From Anisodus tanguticus (Eukaryota; Streptophyta; Magnoliopsida; Solanales; Solanaceae), in NCBI GenBank assembly GCA_034509755.1, contig CM067561.1:6328646-6392645 (forward strand): 64,000 bases of DNA, read 5' to 3'. The position numbers were made by a program, and so were the translations under genes. Shown piece after piece: positions 35,301-42,460 of the stretch (its first letter is position 1; the number at the start of each line of letters is the position of its first letter). The notes under the pieces were generated by a model. It saw only the letters and a program-made list of their open reading frames with translations. It was not told the origin of the DNA and searched no databases.

Positions 35301-37162
35301 TCAGCCCCTCCTTCACCTATATAAACACCCCTTACACCATTGTTGAGCACACTTGATATGCACGAAAATACACAACCGAGAAAAAATCTTCTTCCTACAA
35401 CTTCCAAGCATCATTTCGTTACTCAATATTCTTCACGGTAGCTCTTGAGTTTCCTTTGCTCAAGGGTTCCATTGTTGTTTTATCTTGGGAGACAAATTGT
35501 CCAGACGTATAAAGGATACATACGGGGCAATATTGTCTTAAGGACAGAGTGCTACACTCGACTCAAAGATAAACCGTTTCCATTTTTCGATCTTCAACAA
35601 AATCGTAATTTCAGCTTTTGTTGTTATATTGTAATTTTCAGATTTCTAGTTGAATTATTGAAATCTTTATTTATCCTTTCGAATACTTGTAATAGTTAAA
35701 TACTTCCCGTACTGCTTTATAAAGTACCATAGAGCAAAATCTCCCAACAATTGTGACTTGTGGCGCCCTCCTAATCGATCAACTTATGCTCATTTGTCTT
35801 AAGTAATTCCTTTCTAATCATGTTTGGTACTCTCCAATAGATATGATATATTAATAATCACACGTAAGAAAAATACAATACTACTATTATACATATTACA
35901 TAATTTGAGAGGAGCCGTGGAATAAATGCGTGCTTCAAATCTTCAATAATAAAAAGTACTGTATAGATTTTGGATGAAACTATCATTTTGAAAGCTAGTA
36001 ACCACATATTGCATAATCAGAAAAAAAAAATCATATAACTCAAATATTACAAGCAATTACTCCTATATATTTAATAGTGATTTTAACCTTAAAAGATTAA
36101 TATAATTATAAAATCTTTCGACCCTTGAATTCTTGCATGTTTATGGATCCAAATTTCTTAAATATTCCATCTTCTATGTTAAGTATATATATACACTATT
36201 ATATATTAACTTTAATTGGAAGACAAGAAAAAAGTAAATCGCACAACAAGGTTTAAGCTTTTTCTGTTTCTCCAGAAAAGTGCGGCCCCAACTTTCAATT
36301 TATATGCTTAGCGGTGGTTATAACTTATATTACTGATGTTAGGTCCAATAACACACACGCTTCATGTTTACTCTTGTCATACTTTTTAAGAAGTAAATAA
36401 ATATAAGAAAATGTGGGATTTCATAAATCTTTATCATTGTGTACAAATAACTTAATTAAAATTTAATTGCTACAGCACTAAAAATCTCTCGTACTACAGA
36501 ACAGACCAGACCTTACGTAAGCACCTATACAAGTTTAATTTCATTTGAAACATGAATGCGTATCAACCGATTAATTATGTTTCAATTCCAAATTAGTTAA
36601 GTTATATAATCCTTTGCAGATCTTATACACATAAGCGAATTGATGAAACAAGAGAAATGCTCCTTACCAAGAGTAGTGAAAAAAAACTGAAAGAGGTCAA
36701 AGAAATGCAAGGAAGGATTTCCTTTGTGTAGAAAATGGAGAAAAAAGTACTACTTCCTTCCGGATGCGGATCCATGATTTAAACCATATGAGTTCAACCT
36801 TTTAATATTTTCAGTTTGAACTCGTTGTATTTTAAAAATTATGAGTTCATGTCTACTATTTATTACAAGTTCAATAAATTTATGCTCCGCGTAGAAAATT
36901 TGGGGTTCAATTAAACCCGCACCTTACATGCTACATCAGTCAATGCTCCCTATGTCTCAATTTACGTGTCTTAATTTGAAAAGTGACATTTGAATGATGT
37001 GATTTTAACTTGTCACGTAAAATGTTTGAATAGTCAACTTCTAGACATACCAAAAAGGAAAGTAAAAAACTTAAATTGAAACAGATAGAGTAATAGAATT
37101 TGAAGTACCTGATGATCTTGAGAGGAGATAGAAAAATCTTCAGTTCTGCTACTATCTGCCAT
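20341..37162 (-). CDS. Endosulfine/ARPP-19 family protein (five coding exons)
   Basis: The five exons (37162-37109, 27835-27773, 27676-27629, 20568-20506, 20391-20341) are all in phase 0 and encode 92 residues plus TGA. The central block reads NKYGGLMPKKKPLISK then DHERAFFDSADWALCK, the plant version of the endosulfine core. In animals the FDSGDY serine is phosphorylated by Greatwall kinase so that the protein inhibits PP2A-B55; in plants the role is inferred from the family. Here the core is FDSADW, serine at residue 48. The start at 37162 lies right after a splice acceptor; the length is slightly below the usual plant size of about 100-120. Introns 1 (9.3 kb) and 3 (7.1 kb) are swollen by antisense retrotransposons. 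Intron 2 starts with GC. Family assignment is confident; expression from so large a locus is untested. Confidence 0.88.
20506..20568 (-). CDS. Endosulfine gene coding exon 4
   Basis: 21 codons starting QGAGVDQ and ending LRPKLQ, the plant-specific extension. Acceptor GGATACAG, donor CAG/GTAATTG. Confidence 0.9.
20899..22094 (+). repeat. 5' LTR of element F
   Basis: 1,196 bp, TGTTGGAAATTTGCC to AAAACTCCCAACA. U3 holds a (CG)10 run at 21261-21280, a four-run G-quadruplex motif at 21298-21321, and degenerate repeats of GTTTGGTCCCGAAGTTTCAA upstream of the TATATAAA box at 21637-21644. The block ATACGGGGCAATATTGTC lies at 21863-21880. Confidence 0.95.
21637..21644 (+). promoter_or_regulatory. TATA box of element F LTR
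   Basis: TATATAAA in the context ctcacc-TATATAAA-cacccc, kept in the second LTR and in insertion G. A start about 30 bases downstream would place transcription near 21668, roughly 200 nt before the LTR segment that pairs with the leader. Confidence 0.6.
22096..22109 (+). promoter_or_regulatory. Leader segment at primer-site position, complementary to own LTR (F)
   Basis: CTTAAGACAATATT begins two bases after the LTR. Its exact reverse complement AATATTGTCTTAAG is at 21871-21884 in the LTR. Relative to elements E and H, two positions differ in both partners so that pairing is kept. No tRNA-iMet primer site is present. Confidence 0.6.
22139..22435 (+). pseudogene. Truncated gag-like frame (element F)
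   Basis: An open frame of 98 codons starting in context GAAAGATGTC, like the gag start of E. Only VKMLFYLVAEGLYLSQTKDP resembles E's QQKMLFYLIVMGMIHFLTEDP. The frame has a lysine/arginine patch (NKRSREPEDVNWDKRRR) that could bind nucleic acid or act as a nuclear signal. It ends where the hairpin array begins. Element H has the same frame with the start codon mutated to ATA. Confidence 0.55.
22378..23180 (+). repeat. Array of 68-75-bp hairpin repeats (element F)
   Basis: Units begin at GGACAC near 22380, 22856, 22924, 22992, 23062 and 23137. The typical unit pairs CACTC...AGTC with GACT(G)GAGTG; one unit instead pairs CACCT with AGGTG. Each is followed by GGGCCAGAAT or a close variant. A separate 38-bp duplication lies at 22434-22509. 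Nothing similar is seen in element E. Confidence 0.7.
23255..23960 (+). pseudogene. Protease/integrase relics (element F)
   Basis: Fragments match element E: GVGEVVL.RTSGNEITL near 23265, RSTAPLELSH near 23613, and IDDSTTYGILCLLKSKDEVVE near 23700-23760. A D-R-GGEY-like region near 23840 has lost its frame. The protease active site and the final glutamate are gone. Confidence 0.65.
24380..25500 (+). pseudogene. RT and RNase H relics (element F)
   Basis: Near 24380-24440 the sequence follows the HIW.LVDLP.GNKPLG start of RT, and near 24500 it reads VETTFPTGELEEED. The YVDD region is absent. Near 25150-25290 SWKSSKQTCI and SEFIALYKA mark RNase H. The middle is deleted or unrecognisable. Confidence 0.6.
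25530..26154 (+). other. 3' untranslated region and polypurine tract (element F)
   Basis: Homologous to the corresponding region of E and H (GAGATCCC..GAATTTGGTTCAATGGGAAAACTAAG). It ends in tctttcaagaggggat, directly before the 3' LTR. Confidence 0.75.
26155..27421 (+). repeat. 3' LTR of element F
   Basis: 1,267 bp, same ends as 20899-22094. It carries (CG)10 at 26517-26536 and an expanded G-run tract at 26569-26620 with eight GGG runs, against four in the 5' copy, so this segment changes by slippage. A 29-bp insertion lies near 27005. Confidence 0.95.
27629..27676 (-). CDS. Endosulfine gene coding exon 3
   Basis: 16 codons, DHERAFFDSADWALCK, the most conserved part of the family including the phospho-acceptor serine context. 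Acceptor TGATGCAG, donor AAG/GTAGTA. Element F lies in the intron after it. Confidence 0.92.
27773..27835 (-). CDS. Endosulfine gene coding exon 2 (GC donor)
   Basis: 21 codons containing KYGGLMPKKKPLISK. The acceptor is TTATAG/ATG. The donor reads AAAG/GCAAGT, a GC-AG border with otherwise perfect consensus. Confidence 0.9.
28285..28516 (-). mobile_element. Au-type SINE with 18-bp target duplication
   Basis: The sequence GGCAGCCCGGTG..CTAAGC, the CTTACCCTGCATTTCTGCAAGAGGCTGT block and a CCAAGGC terminus match, in reverse, the Au SINE as I know it from Solanaceae and grasses. Its tRNA-like head is at the right: box A-like TGG.TAACCGGTAAA, with box B decayed. The target duplication ACCAAACATGCTACTATA lies at 28267-28284 and 28517-28534. 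Copies are Pol III transcripts moved by LINE enzymes. Confidence 0.8.
28655..28966 (+). repeat. 5' LTR of element B, with 45-bp inverted repeat
   Basis: TGTTAGTTATACC to TTATTTCTTTCA. Near its start two 45-bp arms, 28668-28712 and 28728-28772, are inverted copies with six differences. In sense RNA five of these would be G-U pairs and one an A-C mismatch. Further down is ATATATACTCTTTC, a possible TATA region. Confidence 0.95.
28967..28976 (+). other. tRNA-iMet primer binding site (element B)
   Basis: TGGTATCAGA directly after the 5' LTR is complementary to the 3' end of plant initiator tRNA-Met, the usual copia primer. It contrasts with elements E, F and H, which lack it. Confidence 0.9.
29108..30946 (+). 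pseudogene. copia gag-protease-integrase N-part (element B)
   Basis: A single frame from ATG 29108, interrupted only by TAA at 29210, TAA at 29555 and TAG at 29675, ends by frameshift at 30946. Gag carries the YATW block, ISTDLLQTIIE and RVVTLEQEFSH. A Asn/Gly/Gln/Trp-rich linker, without CCHC ligands, spans about 29800-30110. The protease site is WYMDTGATTHMTS near 30190. GAG-pre-integrase HVRLGHPE and CQFCSLRK follow, then integrase IIHSDLWTS and YYVLFLDDYSNF. The three nonsense changes alone disable gag. Confidence 0.92.
30900..31440 (+). pseudogene. copia integrase C-part (element B)
   Basis: After the frame change near 30915, the core continues as IQCDNG and later NGKAERKIRTINNIV, then MTTYLLNILPTKGL and CVLGYPSNYCSYKYFD in shifting frames. 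The catalytic D-D-E residues can all be located, but not in one frame. Confidence 0.8.
31547..31717 (+). repeat. Two GC-rich palindromes in integrase-RT linker (element B)
   Basis: 31547-31569 pairs CCAGAGGG with CCCTCTGG; 31691-31717 pairs GGCCAGCAGG with CCTGCTGGCC. Both enclose the loop CCCACTG. The arms differ from each other yet both remain self-complementary. This is the same location as the arrays in A and D. Confidence 0.75.
31838..32992 (+). pseudogene. copia reverse transcriptase (element B)
   Basis: Frames 31838-32158 (ENKTWELVPRPSG, ARLVGD) and 32186-32992 (KNVFLHGDLKETVYIHQPMG, KKSLYGLKQAPWAWYKRF, LYVDDIILIASS, FAMKDLGSLSYFLGI) lie in the same frame and are separated by a TAA near 32156. 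YVDD is intact. The second frame runs into the connection domain (TPVDTKPKL, LQYLTFTRPDITY) before frameshifting near 32880. Confidence 0.88.
32880..33393 (+). pseudogene. copia RNase H and polypurine tract (element B)
   Basis: Pieces in different frames: DADWG near 32930, LSRSSEEAEYR near 33030, LVYCDNISA near 33147, HQRTKHIAMDIHFVREK near 33195, IADIFTKGL near 33295. They are followed by gactgcgggggtg, the polypurine tract, just before the LTR. Confidence 0.8.
33394..33706 (+). repeat. 3' LTR of element B
   Basis: Same ends as the 5' copy; the inverted-repeat arms are also kept. Most of its differences from the 5' LTR are transitions. Confidence 0.95.
33712..34201. other. Intron 1 sequence between insertions
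   Basis: AT-rich endosulfine intron 1 sequence between elements B and G. No exon, repeat family or RNA recognised. Confidence 0.5.
34207..35749 (+). mobile_element. Aberrant F-family LTR insertion G with inverted LTR end
   Basis: 1,543 bp flanked by ATTGT at 34202-34206 and 35750-35754. Left part 34207-34433 is the reverse complement of the last ~230 bp of an F-type LTR. A 38-bp linker (34434-34471), a polypurine tract (aagaggagggat, to 34484) and a full LTR (34485-35749) follow. Both outer ends are therefore the same LTR terminus, TGTTGGGAG/CTCCCAACA. The inverted part stops right after the LTR block CAATATTGCCCCGTA. No coding sequence. Confidence 0.9.
34485..35749 (+). repeat. Full F-family LTR within insertion G
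   Basis: 1,265 bp, TGTTGGAAATTTGCC to AAATCTCCCAACA. It is diverged from the element F LTRs: a GC-rich ccgcgggccgcggccgcgg tract replaces the (CG)n and G-runs, and it has three GTTTGGTCCC.GAAGTTTC repeats upstream of TATATAAA. The inverted left arm of G resembles this copy more closely than element F's, so both came from one source. Confidence 0.9.
35755..36769. other. Intron 1 sequence, nothing recognised
   Basis: AT-rich endosulfine intron 1 sequence. No exon-like open frame or repeat family noted. Confidence 0.5.
36765..36928. repeat. Dispersed-repeat fragment (GCGGATCC type)
   Basis: Begins gatgcggatccatgattta, contains three GAGTTCA/GGGTTCAA words and GCTCCGCGTAGAAAATT, and ends near CCCGCACC. 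This arrangement resembles a repeat family I know from Solanaceae promoters and introns, probably a MITE. Boundaries and class are uncertain. Confidence 0.4.
36946..37090. mobile_element. Degenerate Stowaway-type MITE
   Basis: Left end CTCCCTATGTCTCAATTTAC; reverse complement of the right end CTCTATCTGTTTCAATTTAA. TA follows the right end at 37091-37092. It is 145 bp, shorter than the other two. Its right end is only 18 bp from the donor site of the endosulfine exon at 37109. Confidence 0.65.
37109..37162 (-). CDS. Endosulfine gene coding exon 1
   Basis: 18 codons beginning MADSSRTEDF and ending DHQ. The ATG directly follows the acceptor CTGATCAG, and the donor is CAG/GTACTTC. It is Ser-rich and variable, as in the family's N-terminus. 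Confidence 0.8.
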
Positions 37163-37272
37163 CTGATCAGTATGTCACCATAAACATATATTTATAAGTT
37201 TATAGAAACAGAGGAGGGTGGGGGAAGAAGGCAATAAATTAATATATGAATTAAAAGGAAATCTTGGAGTAC

Positions 37273-37420
37273 CTTGAAGCAGATGAGATAAGAGGAGCAA
37301 GCAAAAGCAAAGACAAAAGCAAAAGCAAAGACGGAGGCAGATAGAGATATAGACCGAGAAAGAAACGGTGGGAAAGAGGAAGGTGAGAGTTAGGAGAATA
37401 CGATACTTATTAGTAGGAGG
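37273..37420 (-). other. 5' untranslated exon of the endosulfine gene
   Basis: Minus-strand pyrimidine-rich sequence (repeats of CTTTGCTTTTG) ends in CTTCAAG/GTACTCC, a good donor. A 110-bp intron then leads to the acceptor just before the ATG. The upstream end is approximate; no clear TATA box was found above it. Confidence 0.55.
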
Positions 37421-38352
37421 AACTACTTACACGAGATTGAGATAAGAAATACATATCCTTTTTGGCCCCTAAATTAGGGAGATAATATTAGACTATACAG
37501 ATTTAAGCTTCATAGTTGATGCGGAACGGACTGTAACTTTACTCTAAATTTATTTCAAGAATTTCATTTTGTATGAATGCTTTTTGATATTAAATTTGTA
37601 CGTCCATGAATTCTTTCTCTTATTTAAATCAAATTCAATGGCCCATCACATAGACCAAAAGAAAAAGGTTATATAACTAGCATTGTGGTAAAAACAATTA
37701 TAAAGTTGTTGCTTCTTTAATTATCACAACGGTTAAATAATTTCTTATAAATATTATTCACGCATGCAACACGGGTACCTGAAAACTAGTATATATAATG
37801 ATAACATACTAGCATTTTTAGTAGTTATCAACTATCTTCAAAAGTTTCTATTTTAGACACTTTTTTTTTTTTGTAGTTTCCGTCAATTGTCAGACTCGTG
37901 AGGTAGTTTTTGCATAGAAAATTAGAAGAGACCTAAATGGTTTTGAATCATGCAAAATGGTTAAAGTAGTACTGATCTTTCCTCTTTTGAAAAGTTTACC
38001 CTGAGGTAGAGTAGTCAAACGGGATACTTCACTTTCAAGGATAGTTATCAAATTCAATTTAGTAATTATTTGTTTGCATCCTTTAACCAAACTAGGAGAT
38101 TTATAATTCAAAATTTATGCATTTCTATAACCATCTCATATTAATATATAAGAATAATTGTATTCACAGTAAAAAGTTTATAGATATTTAGTAATTTTTT
38201 AAATTTATGTATAACGTCATCTGAACAAAAACTACTATATTATATTCCTTGAACCATGTATTTTACTCTAGATCTGCCTATGCCTTTAATATGAAATCAT
38301 AAGAGAATTTATGCCACAAAAATATCATTCCACTAAGTAATTAAATATTGGA
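37421..38352. other. Upstream region of the endosulfine gene
   Basis: About 0.9 kb between the presumed transcription start and element H. It is AT-rich, and I could not place a convincing TATA box on the minus strand. A reading frame at 37890-38111 (minus) has no recognisable features. Confidence 0.4.
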
Positions 38353-38357
38353 TTATT

Positions 38358-39467
38358 TGTTGGATAATTTACTAATGTGGAATTAAGTTTATCCCATTAT
38401 TTATGACTCGAACAATTGGGCCCCGCACATCGGAAATATCGTTTCCACACACGTGCAATCTTAGTGCCAAGTATTGTAAATTTCGTTAATGAAAGAGATA
38501 TTGGTACGTAAGTGAAATGTTTGAGACATAGAATGATGGATGGTTATTGGATAAATAACAAGTGTTCCACGTTGGTAAACGAAGGAAGGATTGTGCGAAG
38601 TGTAAGATGGAATGGGTCGGAAAGGGTCGCGGAGCCGAGAAGGGCCGCGGTGCCGGAGCACCGCGACGCAAATTCCAATTTTGGCTTCTGGAGCCGCGGC
38701 GCTAAATCTTTGCTGCAGCGCTGCGGCGCTTCCCAGGCAGTGAGTGCTCGACGGAAGTCCAAAAGTTTGGCTGATTATGGAGAGGTTTTGGAGCATTAAC
38801 TTGACAGTTTTTCCTCCATAACTCAACCATTATTTGTCTGCATTAGTTGGTGGTTTAAAGGGCCAATACATGGCATTTAAATGACCATTACATGGGCACT
38901 TGAAGGGACCATCTTGCACACCTATAAATTGAGGCCTTTGACTCAATTCTTTAGAGGAAGAAAAAAACAATATACATACAAGTATACAACACCACAAATA
39001 GATCAGATTTTCCTGATAAGCAATCCTTCTCTTAGCAATCTTCATTATTCGTGTTCTTCGCTGAGATCATTTGTGTAGGCTTTGCACACTTGATAGTTTG
39101 TTGTTTCATCTTGGGAGACTATTGTCCACACTTCCGTAAAGCCTATATACAGGGGCAATCTTGTCTTAAAGATACATAGACATCTCTCGACTCAGCCGGT
39201 TGTGTTGTGGTTTATCTAATCGGTTGCTAAGTGTTTCAGGTGTCAACTTATCAGACGAATGACTCTAACCGTTCGTATTCTCAGCGGATCTACAAGCCAC
39301 AAGTGTAGCAGTTCATGTTCTTGTATTCCCGAATACAAGATCCATATTTGAAGTTTCAATTCAAGATCAAGATATTGACAACTTCTTGTTGTCCTCTTTG
39401 TTGTTTATCTTTTCGATCACTGTAATAGTTATTTATTATTCTCGTACATGCTTTACATATTCCAACA
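38358..39467 (+). repeat. 5' LTR of element H
   Basis: 1,110 bp, TGTTGGATAATTTACTAATG to ACATATTCCAACA. It has a GC-rich tract with GCCGCGG/GCGGCGC palindromes near 38630-38730 and a TATAAAT box at 38923-38929. The LTR-leader pairing motif AATCTTGTCTTAAA is at 39157-39170. Confidence 0.95.
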
Positions 39468-39469
39468 AG

Positions 39470-39483
39470 TTTAAGACAAGATT
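39470..39483 (+). promoter_or_regulatory. Leader segment at primer-site position, complementary to own LTR (H)
   Basis: TTTAAGACAAGATT starts three bases after the LTR end and is the exact reverse complement of 39157-39170. Same place and pairing as in E and F. No tRNA-iMet primer site. Confidence 0.6.
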
Positions 39484-39489
39484 TGTGTT

Positions 39490-39935
39490 AGTGATTCGAA
39501 AGATATTGGTCGACAAGTGTGTGACCAAATCTGGCTGTGGTTTTCTTTTTGAAAACAGTTATGTTGACAGTTTTGCTAACAGTTCAAACACTGTCTCTGT
39601 CAATAACCGTGCTTTCAAAAATGGTCCTAGTTATGGTTCTCTCTTTGATGACAGTTACAAATCTGTTTTCGCCAAAGGTGGGATCTCTGGACCTGATGTC
39701 GAGCTTTAAGATTCTGTTGATAGTCATGCTAGTACGGCTAATGATCAAGGACGAGTTGGTGTCACTGCTCCCGATGGTGGTGGAAACAAGCGCCCACAAG
39801 TGGATGAGGATGTCAACTGGGACAAGAGGAGAAAGCTGAAGATGATGTTCTATCATATATCAAAAGTCCTATATCTGTCCCAGACAGAGGATCCAAATTA
39901 TGGTAAAGAGGATTTGGACACTCAGTCTAACTAAA
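39490..39935 (+). pseudogene. gag-like frame without start codon (element H)
   Basis: It aligns with the element F frame: KCVTKSGCGFLFENS, then NKRPQVDEDVNWDKRRKLKMMFYHISK and LYLSQTEDPN. The ATG of F is ATA here (context cgaaagATAttgg), and a TAA follows GPDVEL near 39707. A serine/asparagine-rich insert of about 60 codons is absent from F. Confidence 0.55.
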
Positions 39936-40605
39936 GTGGGCCAGAATCCAAAAGGTCTAAGTTAATCCTTCCTTATCAATAAAATGTTTAGTTAATATCT
40001 GAATAAAAGTGTGTAAAGCAAAGCTGGGAATATGAAAGTGTTTTCTTTAAAATCTCGTATTCCCTACACTCTAAAATCAGATATTGAATCTTCTTCCTTC
40101 CCGTATAAAGATTGGACTATTGTAAGCAAACCTTAAAAGATCCGTTCTTTTGAGTGTAATTAATAAAAGTGTGTAAACTATGTTCGCACATACGAAGGAT
40201 AGAGATCCACTGATTGTGCAAAAACTGTTATCACTCTTAAGTAAGCGCTAGGGATTTCCGTGTGCACCAATCACAAGGGAAGAAGACTAAAAGATAATGG
40301 CTTATTTTAAAGACGTTGAACCTGTCGCACTATCTGATAGAAGATCATTCATTTGATAGAATAATATTGGACACTCAGTCGTACAAAGCCTACGAGCGAC
40401 TGGAGTGTGCCAGAATTCAGTTGATAGGATAATATTGGACACTCAATCGTACAAAGCATACGGGCGACTAGAGTGGGCTAGAATTCAGTTGATAGGATGA
40501 TATTGGACACCTAGTGAGGTGGGCCAGAATTTCCAGGTCTTAAATGATCTGAAGGCCAAAAGAAAGGCAGAAAAGTAATGGACACCTAGTGAGGTAAACA
40601 TCCAT
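39910..40605 (+). repeat. Array of 68-75-bp hairpin repeats (element H)
   Basis: GGACAC units begin near 39917, 40369, 40437, 40505 and 40580. Spacings of 68, 68 and 75 bp match element F. Stems are CACTC/GAGTG or CACCT/AGGTG, followed by GCCAGAATT. Confidence 0.7.
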
Positions 40606-41825
40606 CATATAGAACTATACTTGTGTAATGGTTGACCTTCCTCCAGGAAAAAAACCTTTGGGTTGTAAAAGTGGATACTCAAAATTGAGTACAAAGTAGA
40701 TGGATCTACTGACGAGTATAAGGCCTCGGCTACTTGTACATGTGCTCCCCTGTGAATAGCTTAACATCCAAGGCCATTGCAGTCTTGCGTGATATGGATG
40801 TTGAAACAACCTTCCTAATGGGAGGGTTAGAAGGGGAGGATCAGATTTGGTTTGTTGGGCGTGTTCCTAAACTTTCATTTTGGTCCTGGAAGTTTCAGTT
40901 AAAACAGAAACAATGAATCTGACAACAGAAACATTGAATCTGAAGTTAGAAAGCCAATAGTTGGAAAACCAACAGTTTGAAAGTGGAAGTCATATTGAAA
41001 CAAAAGTCTTGATAGAAAAGATATGAGTATCACAAATGACATCTTAGGAATCGGGTTTTCTAAGACATCTAACGGACTGGTCTAACTCCAAACTCGGTTG
41101 TGAGATAGTTGACAGTCTCGTTGAAGCCACCAATGGATATGAATCATAGAACTGATTGGAATCATGGTGCACCCATATACAAGGAGCGATATGTACAGGT
41201 CACATGTAGTTCAATGTATTGTACACACTACAACTGACCTGGTATTGGCCTACAAAGCAGATCAGTTTAACTAAAGTTCACTCGTGATTCTGGAAATGAT
41301 CGATAGAAGGCGTTAAATCGGATATGATGATATCTGAAATATTCGCTTATCTATGGATTATGGTATTCTGGATGTCCAGCGGTTCTGGGAGAACACAGTG
41401 ATTCAAATTGGATATCAGATATGAAGAACACAATGACACAAGTAAATGTGTATGTTAGGTCTTGGAAAATCCTCTAAGCAAACTTGCATCGGCCGATTCA
41501 TGATGGAATCGGAGTTTATCGCTTTAAACAAAGCATGAAAAAAGTTGAGTAACTTCACGACTTCTTAGAGGACGTCCCTTATTGGGAGAAACCCGTGCCT
41601 TCAGAAATTATACACTGTAGCTAGCCGGTCGGCTTCAGGAAGGGAACGGATGATGGTGTCTTGACATATCTGTCAGATCTATCGGAGACATGAGACCGTT
41701 TGGCAGTTGATCAACACGGGTGTCACTTCCTTGATTACTAATCAAAGGATATGGCAGACCCTTTAACTAAAGGACTACCCGAAGATCAAGAGTTCTGCCT
41801 GTCTAGGGGAATGGGCTTAAAAACC
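40606..41825 (+). pseudogene. RT and RNase H relics (element H)
   Basis: The RT start (GKKPLG-like, then WILKIEYKVDGSTDEY) near 40640-40720 leads to MDVETTFLMGGLEGE near 40795. The catalytic core is missing. RNase H pieces are SWKSSKQTCIGRFMMESEFIAL near 41465 and MADPLTKGLPEDQEF near 41750. Confidence 0.65.
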
Positions 41826-41829
41826 CAAC

Positions 41830-42460
41830 CAATACAAACCTTTGCGGTGGTAACCCAACCATACTGACTAGAGATCCCAAGAATTTGGTTCAATGGGAAA
41901 ACTAAGCTGCAAAAGGTTCAGTTTAGCGCTTCGGTGGAAGCAAGAGCACTTCGGATTATGATTTCTGTAAAGAAACATGAATCCAAAGTCATTCCAGCGA
42001 TAGACATTAAAGTGCTACCTGCATGGTGGGTAAAGGTTAAGCTTCCAAACCTTTAACGATCCTCAAACAATTGAGGTAAAGGTTGGAAAAACTTTTAATC
42101 ATTCATAACATTTATGAAGTGGGGTATGACAGGATACCTTTTAGGAGATCAACTATTTAAGTGCGAGGACATGCCGCCTCAAATGAACGCACTTAAGAAT
42201 TCAAGTGTGTCCACTGCCACAACGGACAGAACAAAAGAAGGAACGAATAAATGAGAGGTATTGTGTTGGTACCGTTGTCTTGGCTTACATTAAACACTGA
42301 CGGTTCAAGACATCACGTTCACCGGGCAGTAAGTCCGATGGTATTTAACTAGGGAAGGTTCAAAGCGGAAGCTACCTCTCCTGATGCAATATCTTTTCTC
42401 TGAAAGATTGCTAAAAGTAGGCACCTTGTGTGTGCGCCAAAATCTCTTTCAAGAGGGGAT
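41830..42460 (+). other. 3' untranslated region and polypurine tract (element H)
   Basis: Homologous to 25530-26154 and, in reverse, to 9634-10259. It ends tctttcaagaggggat directly before the 3' LTR. Confidence 0.75.
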
